Program-made: the position numbers and the translations under genes | Assembly (NCBI GenBank): GCA_014238905.1 | Contig: JABAAE010000007.1 | Span: forward strand, 144,852-208,851 | DNA from: Planctomycetota bacterium | GTDB lineage: Bacteria > Planctomycetota > Planctomycetia > Pirellulales > Pirellulaceae | DNA: 64,000 nucleotides | Direction of reading: 5' to 3' | Shown: positions 34,732-44,307 of the stretch, one piece after another | Numbering within the stretch: the stretch's first letter is position 1 | Layout: every line of letters starts with the position of its first letter | Notes under the pieces: model-generated | The model's database searches: none | What the model was told of the DNA's origin: nothing | What the model saw: the letters and a program-made list of their open reading frames with translations, nothing else

Positions 34732-35424
34732 ATGTTTAAAAAGCCAAAACGAGGACTTTTTATTACCGGTACCGATACGGAAGTCGGAAAAACCTATGTT
34801 ACTTCGATTATCGCCCGATCGCTTATTGCTTCCGGTTATAAAGTCGGAGTATATAAGCCCGTCGCCAGCGATTGCATCCGGGACAACGAAAATATTTACT
34901 CTTCCGATGCACTGGCCCTCTGGGAAAGTGCTAATCGACCTTTGACGCTGGACGATGTCTGCCCCCAGAAATTCGAAGCCTCCATCGCTCCACATCTTGC
35001 CGCCAAAGCGGCCGGAAAAAACGTCGATTCTGAGTTACTTCGCACTGGAATCGGAAGATGGGCGGGAAAGTGTGATGTCGTTTTGGTCGAGGGCGCCGGG
35101 GGTCTGCTGTCGCCTGTGACAGATTCAGAGTATTTCGCCGACCTTGCGGCTGACTTTGGCTACCGACTAGTGGTGGTCGTTCCCAACATTTTGGGCTGCA
35201 TCAACCAAACCCTGCAAACCTTGATTGCTGCCCAGACATTTCGACATCCGCTGGAGGTTGCCGGCATCATATTGAATGATGTTCGAACGACTGAAGGGGA
35301 TGCGAGCGTTGCCACCAATCTGGAGGAAATCCGCAAACGGACGGCGATCCCTATCCTTGGTCAAGTCACTTACCAAGGTCAAACGATTGCCAGCGAAGTC
35401 GACTGGTACGGGCTGACCGCTTAG
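34732..35424 (+). CDS. bioD: dethiobiotin synthetase
   Basis: A 230-residue protein from the ATG at 34732; a GTG one codon earlier is possible. It opens with FITGTDTEVGKTYVTS, the P-loop of BioD, followed by VYKPVASDC with the catalytic Lys region, VEGAGGLLSPV, and a C-terminal IPILGQVTYQG. BioD closes the ureido ring of dethiobiotin from diaminopelargonate using CO2 and ATP. No other biotin gene is nearby. Confidence 0.94.
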   Translation: MFKKPKRGLFITGTDTEVGKTYVTSIIARSLIASGYKVGVYKPVASDCIRDNENIYSSDALALWESANRPLTLDDVCPQKFEASIAPHLAAKAAGKNVDSELLRTGIGRWAGKCDVVLVEGAGGLLSPVTDSEYFADLAADFGYRLVVVVPNILGCINQTLQTLIAAQTFRHPLEVAGIILNDVRTTEGDASVATNLEEIRKRTAIPILGQVTYQGQTIASEVDWYGLTA

Positions 35425-35530
35425 CAGCGTCGTCGAAAGGGAGGCTCTCCACGTCAGCCTACCGGTGACCACCAAGTTGGCCGGTATGATTACCCAAAGT
35501 GATTACTCTAAGTCTAAGTCTAATACTGAG

Positions 35531-35556
35531 TCACAATATCAGGTCACAATATCAGG
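35531..35556. repeat. 13-bp tandem duplication spanning a stop codon
   Basis: The unit tcacaatatcagg occurs twice exactly. The stop codon of the cytochrome-WD40 gene (35552-35554) lies in the right copy. A hexamer ctaagt repeats nearly three times just beyond (35508-35523). Confidence 0.93.
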
Positions 35557-38293
35557 TCGAAGAGGGGATCCCTTGCAGCTCGGAGACCTGCTGCCTCAAA
35601 CTGGTGATCTCTGAGGTTTTCTTTTTAACTTTTTCGCCAGCGGCGACAACCGCTGCGGCGGCTTCCTGCATCGCTTTTTCTGCCTCGATCATTTCCTTCT
35701 GCTCTACCGTCAATTTTGCCTTAAGATCCGCCACCATCTTCTCAGCCGATTGCATCGCCGTAGAGCTCAAGTCCAGCTCTTTTTTCATTTCGGCCATCTC
35801 TGTATTCTTCTGGGCGATCGCCTGCTGCAATACAGTGGCTTCGGCGGACTGTTTTTCTATCAGAGTAGTGACTGCTTTTAAGGATGCAGCCAGGTCCTGA
35901 TCACCTGGAGAGACTTTTTGAGCGGCTTCTATTTTGACTCGAGCTTCGGAAAGCAACGGTACAGAGTCCTGCGTTTGCTTCATCAACACAGAGGATTTCT
36001 GCATCTCGGACTGCATCAAAGCCAGCGTTTTTTGCGACGCATCCACCTTCACCCGAAGCCCATTAAGTTCATTTTCTTTTTCGGCAGCCTGTGTTTTTGT
36101 TGCATTCATAGCCGCCGTTTGATCGACCATGTTCTGTTTTTTTGCAGATGCTTGCTCTTGGACTTCTGCCTCAGCAATTTCAAGAGCCACCAATGCTTCA
36201 TTTTCATTTCCAATTCTTGACTTCAGATCACGAAATGACTTTGAAAATGCAATCGCTTCTTTCCAGCGACTCACCTCAGCGGTCGATTTGGACACCGCAG
36301 CAACGGCAGCATCTGCGGCCGCTTTCGATTTAGCGTGCTTTTCCTCGGCAGGTTTCAAAAGCGGTTTCCAAGTGGTAATTTTTTGTTTGGCTACGCCCAT
36401 TACCTCCGTGGACTTGGTCAACGAACCCTTTTCCGCGGTTATCCCGGTGGTCTTTTCCGCCAACGATTTGTTCAAGTTCGCCATCTCTACGTTTTTTGCC
36501 TTTAATTCAGCCTCTTTAGACGTAAAAAGCTTGTCAACATCCTCGGCGATTTTTTTCAATTCCGCATCGGCACCGAGTTTGGACGCCGCAAGGGCAGAAC
36601 TTTGTTTGGCTTTTTGCAATTCCGGAACAGCAATCCCAAGCGCCCCAAGGTGGCTTTTAAGTGTGACGATTTGCTGGTTCATCAATTGCTGAGCTTTTCC
36701 ATCTGCCTCAATCTTTGCCATGCTAACCTTGATTTTCTGTGTCAAATCAGCAACCAGTTTTTCATGCAAGGCAATATCCGTTGACAGTTTTGTGAGTGCG
36801 GCCTGATCTGCGGTCGCGGTTGCTGTTAGTGTTGTCGATGTCGCCGTGAGTTCGGCCAGCTCTTTTGTAGTTTCAACTAGGCGCTTTTCCAAAGGTCGAG
36901 GGTTGGAGGTCAGCAAAGCGATTTGCTTACCATCCACTGCATTAAATTGCCGAATTTCCCCGCTCCAGTCACCCGCTACGCAGGTGTTGGATTCATCGCA
37001 ATGAGTCACCCTCATGGCAATATCTGGGAAGGCAGGAAAGGCAAACAGCTGTTTCCCATTTTGATCCCAGATTTTCGAAACCTTGTCCCGTCCAGCGGAT
37101 ACCAATCGACCGTCACGTGTGAATTCCACGGCTAAAGAACCCACTCCATGGGCTCCCCAGTTTTTGACCTGGCTACCGTTATTCATCTCCCACAATCGAA
37201 TCGTCGCGTCCTCACTGGTTGTGGCGACAATGTTGGAATCCAGACGCCATGAAATCCCTGTAATAGCCTTGGTATGAGCCTTCAAAGTCAGATACTCTCG
37301 ACCTGAAAATGCTTCCCAAACATGAACACCACCGTTTCTGTCACCGGTAGCTAAGAGAACACCATCGGGGCTGAATTCCAAAGAGGTCACCCAATCGGTG
37401 TGTTTTTTGATCTCGTAAACGAGGGAATTATCGGCCGTCGAATACACACGGATCATCCGCTGTGGCCCGCCCAACGCAATCAACTTCTGATCACTACTGA
37501 TGTCCGCAGCCAAAACTGTATCCAATTCATCACCCACCTCGATGATGCGATCCCCATTCTTGATGTTCCAAACCACGACTTTTCCATTCGCCCCGCCTCT
37601 GCCACCACCGGCCAGCAATAACGCACCATTACGAGAAAACTTTAAAACAGAAATGATTCCTTCAGGAAAAGGAAAAACACCCTTCAATTCTCGCGACTTA
37701 CTATCGTAGAGCAAAACTTGCTTTTGACCTGCCATCGCAACCAAGGGAGCCCAGGGACTAGTCGCCAGGGCGGTCACTCCAGTGGTTCGTGATGTATGAA
37801 CAATCGGTTCCAAGTCCAACTTGGCAGGTACGGGCGTCACCGACGGTCGGCCAACCGCTGGATCGGCCAATGCAAAATCAAATGTTTTCTTCTTTTTAAT
37901 CTTTGCCTTGCTACTGACATTTTCCAAAGCGCCGAGCTCGATCCACTTTGATAGAACCGCAATTTTTTCTTCCGCTATCTTGGGTTGCTCCGGTGGCATG
38001 GCGGGTTCATCATCATGATTCACCAACGCAAATAAATAACTGTCGTCGACAGAACCTGGATCAATGACCTCTCCCGAACCACCTCCCTGCATCAATCCCG
38101 TGTAATTGGTTAAATCGAGATCGCCTTCTTTTTTGTTTTGGTTATGGCATGAAAAACAGTGCTGCCGAAAAATCGGCTTGACGTGATCCTCATAAGTTAT
38201 TTTTTCCTGTTTACTTTCCTGCCCAATTAAGACAGCAGGATCCAATACGCCAAAGACGAATACAATTGCCAGGCAAACCGACATCAACCGCAT
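35552..38293 (-). CDS. exported c-type cytochrome-WD40-coiled-coil fusion protein
   Basis: A 913-residue protein from the ATG at 38293 (GGAG eight bases upstream), starting directly at a signal peptide. Domain order: a planctomycete-type cytochrome c domain (YEDHVKPIFRQHCFSCHNQNKKEGDLDL, haem motif CFSCH, with the distal DEPAMPPEQ), WD40 repeats (about 150-450; FSPDGVLLATGDRNGGVHVWE, RLDSNIVATTSEDATIRLWE), then about 430 residues of Ala/Lys/Glu-rich coiled coil. Such fusions are common in planctomycetes and are placed in the periplasm. Partner and function are unknown. Its stop codon lies in a 13-bp duplication. Confidence 0.88.
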   Translation of the reverse strand: MRLMSVCLAIVFVFGVLDPAVLIGQESKQEKITYEDHVKPIFRQHCFSCHNQNKKEGDLDLTNYTGLMQGGGSGEVIDPGSVDDSYLFALVNHDDEPAMPPEQPKIAEEKIAVLSKWIELGALENVSSKAKIKKKKTFDFALADPAVGRPSVTPVPAKLDLEPIVHTSRTTGVTALATSPWAPLVAMAGQKQVLLYDSKSRELKGVFPFPEGIISVLKFSRNGALLLAGGGRGGANGKVVVWNIKNGDRIIEVGDELDTVLAADISSDQKLIALGGPQRMIRVYSTADNSLVYEIKKHTDWVTSLEFSPDGVLLATGDRNGGVHVWEAFSGREYLTLKAHTKAITGISWRLDSNIVATTSEDATIRLWEMNNGSQVKNWGAHGVGSLAVEFTRDGRLVSAGRDKVSKIWDQNGKQLFAFPAFPDIAMRVTHCDESNTCVAGDWSGEIRQFNAVDGKQIALLTSNPRPLEKRLVETTKELAELTATSTTLTATATADQAALTKLSTDIALHEKLVADLTQKIKVSMAKIEADGKAQQLMNQQIVTLKSHLGALGIAVPELQKAKQSSALAASKLGADAELKKIAEDVDKLFTSKEAELKAKNVEMANLNKSLAEKTTGITAEKGSLTKSTEVMGVAKQKITTWKPLLKPAEEKHAKSKAAADAAVAAVSKSTAEVSRWKEAIAFSKSFRDLKSRIGNENEALVALEIAEAEVQEQASAKKQNMVDQTAAMNATKTQAAEKENELNGLRVKVDASQKTLALMQSEMQKSSVLMKQTQDSVPLLSEARVKIEAAQKVSPGDQDLAASLKAVTTLIEKQSAEATVLQQAIAQKNTEMAEMKKELDLSSTAMQSAEKMVADLKAKLTVEQKEMIEAEKAMQEAAAAVVAAGEKVKKKTSEITSLRQQVSELQGIPSST

Positions 38294-38866
38294 TTTGCCG
38301 CTCCGTTTACTTTTGGTGGGAACTAGGTGGGTGGAGGGGGGACAACATCCTGTCCCCATTCACAATTAGACCACGCTAAAAAACGTTGGCCCCAAAAAAT
38401 GATACATCTCTTCTGCTTTTATGCAAAAGCCATGATGACAACTTTACAACATTCCTTGCGCTCCAATGACCTTCTTGACGTCATGAAATGCAGGGAACAC
38501 TCGATCTATCGTAAACGGAACTCTCAGGAGGTGGGAATTTTCCGAATTATCTTCTTATTCTAGACTTCCGATCGTGAGATGACACCCTCTGTTTTTCCCC
38601 AAAAAACGTGGAAGATCGGCAAATAGAGGCGATTATTCCGGCTAATCAGGGCCGGATGCTCAAAAAACTGTTATCGATGACCATTTTTATTTTTTGATTT
38701 TCCAAAATTTTGCCTACTCTATTTTCGCCCCCCAGAAGGTCTGCCACTGATAAGCCCAGTCTCTTCTACTGATAAGCCCAGTCTCTTCCATTGATAAGCC
38801 CAGTGCCTGCGACCAATAATCGCCGTGCTTGGAAAAGAGTGGCTGTCATAAAACCACCTTTAAACG
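38294..38866. other. intergenic region with a three-copy 22-bp repeat
   Basis: About 570 bases between minus-strand genes. A small hairpin GCTTTT/GCAAAAGC lies near 38416, and a three-copy 22-bp repeat sits near the downstream end of the suppressor-of-fused gene. No gene is supported. Confidence 0.45.
38744..38809. repeat. 22-bp tandem repeat, 3 imperfect copies
   Basis: The core gataagcccagt recurs at 38749, 38771 and 38793 with a constant 22-base period; flanking bases vary slightly. It lies 60-120 bases beyond the stop codon of the gene ending at 38867. Confidence 0.9.
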
Positions 38867-40057
38867 TCAGAGCATAAGATTTCGCGGACCAATAACCGGA
38901 AACTCACCAGACCCAATGATCTTCTCTGCCAGCAATTCCGGGCCCGTTTGTGATAGGGATTGGCGTTCGTTTTCGAAGATGGGCACCATCCAAAGCAGAT
39001 TGACAGGATCACCCTGGACTTTGGGCATTTTTAAACTTGCCTCACAGGACTGACTTCCCTGGTCTGGTCGGCTGGATGCTTTGCGATGGTATGACAAATG
39101 ATGATTTCCCCAAAGTAATACCGATGAGAAATCAGGCAAATCATCATCCTCAATCATGGCTTGACATGTCAGCGTGTGTCCATGAGCCAGAAAAGCCAAC
39201 TGGCTCCAAGGCAAACTGGATTGGCCGCTCAAATACCGGATCATGAAGTCGATGGTTTTTTCGGAAATCGACTTGGAAAAACAGCAAGCTAATTCGATAC
39301 GTTGCATCAGACCGGCATGCTCAAAATGCAATTCCACCCCCGGTTGGGGACAAAGCGAAACTCCCAACGTTGTCAGAATCACGTGCTTGTCAGACTCAAA
39401 ACGCAATAACGCTTTGGGAGGCCAATGGTCTCCGTCGATCGTGTAATACTTCGCGTGAGATCCCAGTCTTGCCTCGTAAGCCTCCAAGAGTTTTGGTTGC
39501 TCCCGTGACCAGGGCGAATTCTCGTTTTCCCAAGATTTCCAAAATTGGTCAGCACGTGAAACCCGACTCTCAATTTCCACCGCGTCCGACAATGGCGAGC
39601 ACAAAGCGGAGTCCTTGACACAATCACGGGAATAACCGTGAAAGCCCTGAACGCCTCCCCACGCAGGAATCACGGCGAGACATTGATCGCCCTCCAACAG
39701 CGCCGCGCCATCTCCCTCTTCAAACCAAACCACTCTGAGTTGCTTTTCATCCAGCCGATCCTGACCATCAGTAATTCGGCATGCATCCCGTGGCAACATC
39801 GGGGCCCGTCCCTGCTTCAACACATCGACATCAATCGATTCTGGGGCTGGTGCCAAGTTTCTTATCCAGCATGACTTCATCCCAAATCGATTGGTTTCAT
39901 CGAGGCATCGCAAATAGAAAAACGCAACGTTTTCATCCTGCTCAACGATAGCCTCGACACTGTCGTAGGGTGAATTCTCGGCAAAAACAAGATCGGGTGC
40001 AGCCATTTGACAGTCAAACCGTAGGAAAAAAACGTGATCCCCAGAATCCAATACCAC
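38867..40057 (-). CDS. suppressor-of-fused domain protein with long N-terminal region
   Basis: A 396-residue protein. The C-terminal half matches the SUFU family: HVILTTLGVSLCPQPGVEL, a middle helix region, WSQLAFLAHGHTL, and the hallmark DPVNLLWMVPIFENERQSL. The first 200 residues form a separate, unrecognised part with FFYLRCLDETNRFGMKSCWIRN. In bacteria SUFU domains are often immunity proteins of polymorphic toxin systems, but no toxin gene is adjacent. The start is GTG at 40057, with an ATG alternative at 40006. A 22-bp repeat lies downstream. Confidence 0.78.
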   Translation of the reverse strand: MVLDSGDHVFFLRFDCQMAAPDLVFAENSPYDSVEAIVEQDENVAFFYLRCLDETNRFGMKSCWIRNLAPAPESIDVDVLKQGRAPMLPRDACRITDGQDRLDEKQLRVVWFEEGDGAALLEGDQCLAVIPAWGGVQGFHGYSRDCVKDSALCSPLSDAVEIESRVSRADQFWKSWENENSPWSREQPKLLEAYEARLGSHAKYYTIDGDHWPPKALLRFESDKHVILTTLGVSLCPQPGVELHFEHAGLMQRIELACCFSKSISEKTIDFMIRYLSGQSSLPWSQLAFLAHGHTLTCQAMIEDDDLPDFSSVLLWGNHHLSYHRKASSRPDQGSQSCEASLKMPKVQGDPVNLLWMVPIFENERQSLSQTGPELLAEKIIGSGEFPVIGPRNLML

Positions 40058-40223
40058 AACGCGAATTCATATTGGAATTCCCGCGATCAAGTCGGCCTGG
40101 GCAACATAAATCCTGCCAGGCCGCCTGACCTCAGTAACAGCGCCCTCTACCAACTGCTCACCAACCCATAACTGAAAAACCACCAACTCCCTGCTGGCAA
40201 CCCAGACTGCTTAGCGAAAACCT

Positions 40224-40257
40224 AAGTCTTCATTACCTACAAGTCTTCATTGCCTAC
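40224..40257. repeat. 17-bp tandem duplication beyond the enolase gene
   Basis: The unit aagtcttcattRcctac occurs twice with one A/G difference, 23-56 bases beyond the enolase stop codon. Confidence 0.92.
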
Positions 40258-40279
40258 AAGGGTGTGTGAGCTTTTCAAT

Positions 40280-41704
<1,425 letters not shown>

Positions 41705-41805
41705 CTAGTGTCGACCTATTGAGTGCAAGAGGTCACCGTTAGTGAGGATTAAGGACCAAAATCACCACTGAGACAATTCACTATTTTTCCAGATTGCGAG
41801 CAGCG

Positions 41806-42402
41806 TTGTTTACAGGAATCGTTGAAAATTTGGCAACTGTCCAATCAGTAGATGCGACGCAAGCCGGTTTTCGATTGAAAATCGATATTGGCAAGACCTA
41901 CGATGATGTGGGGATAGGCGACAGTATTTCGATCAGCGGTTGCTGTTTGACGGTGGTTGAAATGAACCAGACCTATTTGATGTTTGATGCGGGTCAGGAA
42001 ACCTGGTCCCGAACGACAATGCGAAAACTGGTCACCGGAAGCCAAGTCAACGTCGAGCGGGCCATCAAGGTCGGGGACCGACTCGGTGGGCATTATGTCA
42101 CCGGTCACGTCGATGGACTGGGAACGCTCACAAGCCGTTCCGACGACGCGGATTGGTCGAATCTGACATTTGAAACATCCGCCAACCTCATGAAGCAGAT
42201 GGCCTCAAAAGGATCGATCACGATTGACGGTGTCAGTCTGACGCTGGTCAATGTTAATGAGTCGTCCTTCAGTGTCGCGTTGATCCCCCATACCCTGGCG
42301 ATAACAACTTTGGGAAGTCTTCAGACAGGTGACACAGTCAATCTGGAAACAGATGTTCTGGCAAAATACGTTGAAAGGCAACTACTCTGGAAAATGGATT
42401 AA
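41806..42402 (+). CDS. ribE: riboflavin synthase alpha chain
   Basis: A 198-residue protein. The family start is MFTGI(I/V)E; here this is reached only with a TTG start at 41806, which reads FTGIVENLATV. A TTG four codons upstream is less fitting. The duplicated lumazine-binding barrel is visible: GDSISISGCCLTVV in the first half and KGSITIDGVSLTLVNV in the second, plus GGHYVTGHVDG. It forms riboflavin from two molecules of dimethylribityllumazine. No other rib gene adjoins it, and no FMN riboswitch was recognised in the leader. Confidence 0.95.
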   Translation: MFTGIVENLATVQSVDATQAGFRLKIDIGKTYDDVGIGDSISISGCCLTVVEMNQTYLMFDAGQETWSRTTMRKLVTGSQVNVERAIKVGDRLGGHYVTGHVDGLGTLTSRSDDADWSNLTFETSANLMKQMASKGSITIDGVSLTLVNVNESSFSVALIPHTLAITTLGSLQTGDTVNLETDVLAKYVERQLLWKMD

Positions 42403-42463
42403 CCAGTCGCTCCATTAAACGATCGTAAAAACATTTTAAAGCCCTCCAAAGTATCGTAACCCT

Positions 42464-43375
42464 ATGGTTTCCAAACAAACAGTTTCCTATTTGACGCAAA
42501 GATTTCGAGAGGTTGGACTCGAGCCCGATTCAAGACATGGGCAGAATTTTCTAATCGATCTAAATCTCATCAACCTTTTGGTCGATAGCGCCGACATCCA
42601 ACCTAATGACCTAGTTCTGGAAATCGGAACAGGCACCGGTTCCCTGACCGCATTGATGGCCGCCAAAGCAGCCCACGTAATAACTGTCGAAATCGATACA
42701 CACCTGCATCAACTGGCCCGTGAAGAGCTGGAAGAATTTGACAATGTCACCATGGTCCAGCAGGACGCGTTACGCAACAAGAACAACTTCAACCCGATTG
42801 TCCTTGAAACGATCCAAAACCGGTTTTCAGAAATCCCGGGGGGAAGATTCAAACTAGTCGCCAACCTGCCTTACAACGTGGCCACGCCGATTATTTCAAA
42901 CCTGCTGCTCACCGAAATACTGCCCACGTCGATGACGGTCACCATTCAAAAGGAATTGGCAGATCGAATTGTCGCCGTCCCGAGCACCAAAGACTACAGC
43001 GCCCTCAGCATCTGGATGCAAAGCCTCTGCGATTGTCGGATTGTTCGCGTCCTGGGACCTGGCGTATTCTGGCCACGTCCCAAGGTACATTCCGCAATCA
43101 TCCACCTTGAACATTCCCTAGAGAAACGCGGTCGCATCACCGATGTCCGATTTTATCATGAATTCGTCCGTTCCCTCTTTTTTCATCGGCGTAAATTTCT
43201 TCGGAGTGTCATTATCAGTTCCTGCAAGGGCAAGCTCGACAAGCCAGAAGTAGACGAGGTCCTGGCGGCATTGAAACTGGGCCCCAATGCACGCGCCGAG
43301 GAACTCCCAGTCGAAGGGATTCTTGAGCTTGGAGAAGCTTTTAGACAAAAGCTGCATGACCTTGGAAAGATTTAG
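42464..43375 (+). CDS. rsmA: 16S rRNA dimethyladenosine transferase
   Basis: A 303-residue protein. The N-terminus has the family opening PDSRHGQNFLIDLNLI, the SAM-binding VLEIGTGTGSLT, acidic EID, and the target-adenine motif NLPYNVATP. RsmA (KsgA) dimethylates two adjacent adenines near the 3' end of 16S rRNA. The C-terminal helical domain is present. It lies 61 bases downstream of riboflavin synthase on the same strand. A five-copy repeat follows the stop. Confidence 0.95.
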   Translation: MVSKQTVSYLTQRFREVGLEPDSRHGQNFLIDLNLINLLVDSADIQPNDLVLEIGTGTGSLTALMAAKAAHVITVEIDTHLHQLAREELEEFDNVTMVQQDALRNKNNFNPIVLETIQNRFSEIPGGRFKLVANLPYNVATPIISNLLLTEILPTSMTVTIQKELADRIVAVPSTKDYSALSIWMQSLCDCRIVRVLGPGVFWPRPKVHSAIIHLEHSLEKRGRITDVRFYHEFVRSLFFHRRKFLRSVIISSCKGKLDKPEVDEVLAALKLGPNARAEELPVEGILELGEAFRQKLHDLGKI

Positions 43376-43387
43376 GCCTAGCCGGCA

Positions 43388-43457
43388 ACTGAATTCTAGA
43401 GACTGAATTCTAGAGACTGAATTCTAGAGACTGAATTCTAGAGACTGAATTCTAGCG
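43388..43457. repeat. 14-bp tandem repeat, 5 copies
   Basis: The unit actgaattctagag occurs five times head to tail (the last differs by one base). It begins 12 bases after the rsmA stop codon. Confidence 0.98.
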
Positions 43458-43653
43458 ACTAGGCAATCGCCTTCGAACAGACAACGCCTCTTGGATCAAT
43501 GGCAAAGCTGCCAGAAAGGTGAATGACACGTTCCGCGATGTCTTTTGACCTACTTCCAGTCCTGCCGCTGGCGTATTTGGGAGGCAGTCCTCAAGCGGTA
43601 ATCAGCGGTGCCCCCACTGGATGGCTGCTGCAATGTCTTCGCGATCGGCAAAC

Positions 43654-44172
43654 CTAGTCTTTTTTGGATGGCTTCGATTTTTTCTTCGTGAATTCAGACT
43701 TCCATGTGACGTCAGACCTCACGGCGAAGACCTGAAAATGCTGCCTCAAATCTCTCGTACGGCCTGGCGTTAGTTGAAACCTGATCTGTTCTGGAAAAGA
43801 CTCCAATACCGTATAGCTGAGCTTGTCACGCCCCGAGCCTTTCCAAACAAACACCAGAAGAACGCTTTTTTTGAAATCAATAGTTTTTTCAATTTTTGCC
43901 AACGCATCTTTGTCGAAATAGATCTTGGCCTCGTTTAACGAATCCACCTTAACAACCAATCGACGAGCCTCAGAGAGTGCCCCCTCGGGTGCCAGAGCGT
44001 CTTTTGCCGGCAAAAGACCCTTTAGTGTTTGGATGGGATCGGCCATTTCCTGCGAGGCATTGGTCATCTTACGCGGGACAACAGGAATGATCTCTCCAAC
44101 AGGTTCGCCAGCAATCAGAAAACTGCCCTGCACCACGAGAATCAAAGCAAAAGAAATACAACGAAACACCAT
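43654..44172 (-). CDS. exported protein of unknown function
   Basis: A 172-residue protein from the ATG at 44172, preceded by GAGGG eight bases away. It has a signal peptide (MVFRCISFALILVVQGSFLIAG), then a domain with SVLLVFVWKGSGRDKLSYTVLES and a Lys-rich tail. No family recognised. It follows the 1258-residue gene on the same strand, with 135 bases between, and may be co-transcribed with it. Confidence 0.68.
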   Translation of the reverse strand: MVFRCISFALILVVQGSFLIAGEPVGEIIPVVPRKMTNASQEMADPIQTLKGLLPAKDALAPEGALSEARRLVVKVDSLNEAKIYFDKDALAKIEKTIDFKKSVLLVFVWKGSGRDKLSYTVLESFPEQIRFQLTPGRTRDLRQHFQVFAVRSDVTWKSEFTKKKSKPSKKD

Positions 44173-44237
44173 TTCCAAACCCTCGGTTAAATATTAGGAC
44201 CGCCTTTTTATGGACGTTTCAAAACACAATCCATTTC

Positions 44238-44263
44238 AATCTATCTGAACAATCTATCTCATT
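44238..44263. repeat. 13-bp imperfect tandem duplication between two minus-strand genes
   Basis: caatctatctgaa is followed by caatctatctcat. It sits in the 135-base gap between the 1258-residue gene and the 172-residue gene, about 45 bases beyond the stop of the former. Confidence 0.7.
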
Positions 44264-44307
44264 AACGAGGCGGCCCAATGAAACATCACGATTCCTACCG
44301 CCGTTAG

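Noticed and set aside
36129-36692. 187-codon plus-strand frame in the cytochrome-WD40 gene
   Set aside because: Phe/Ser/Ala-rich composition is the complement of Lys/Glu/Ala coiled-coil codons; the minus-strand gene is clear.
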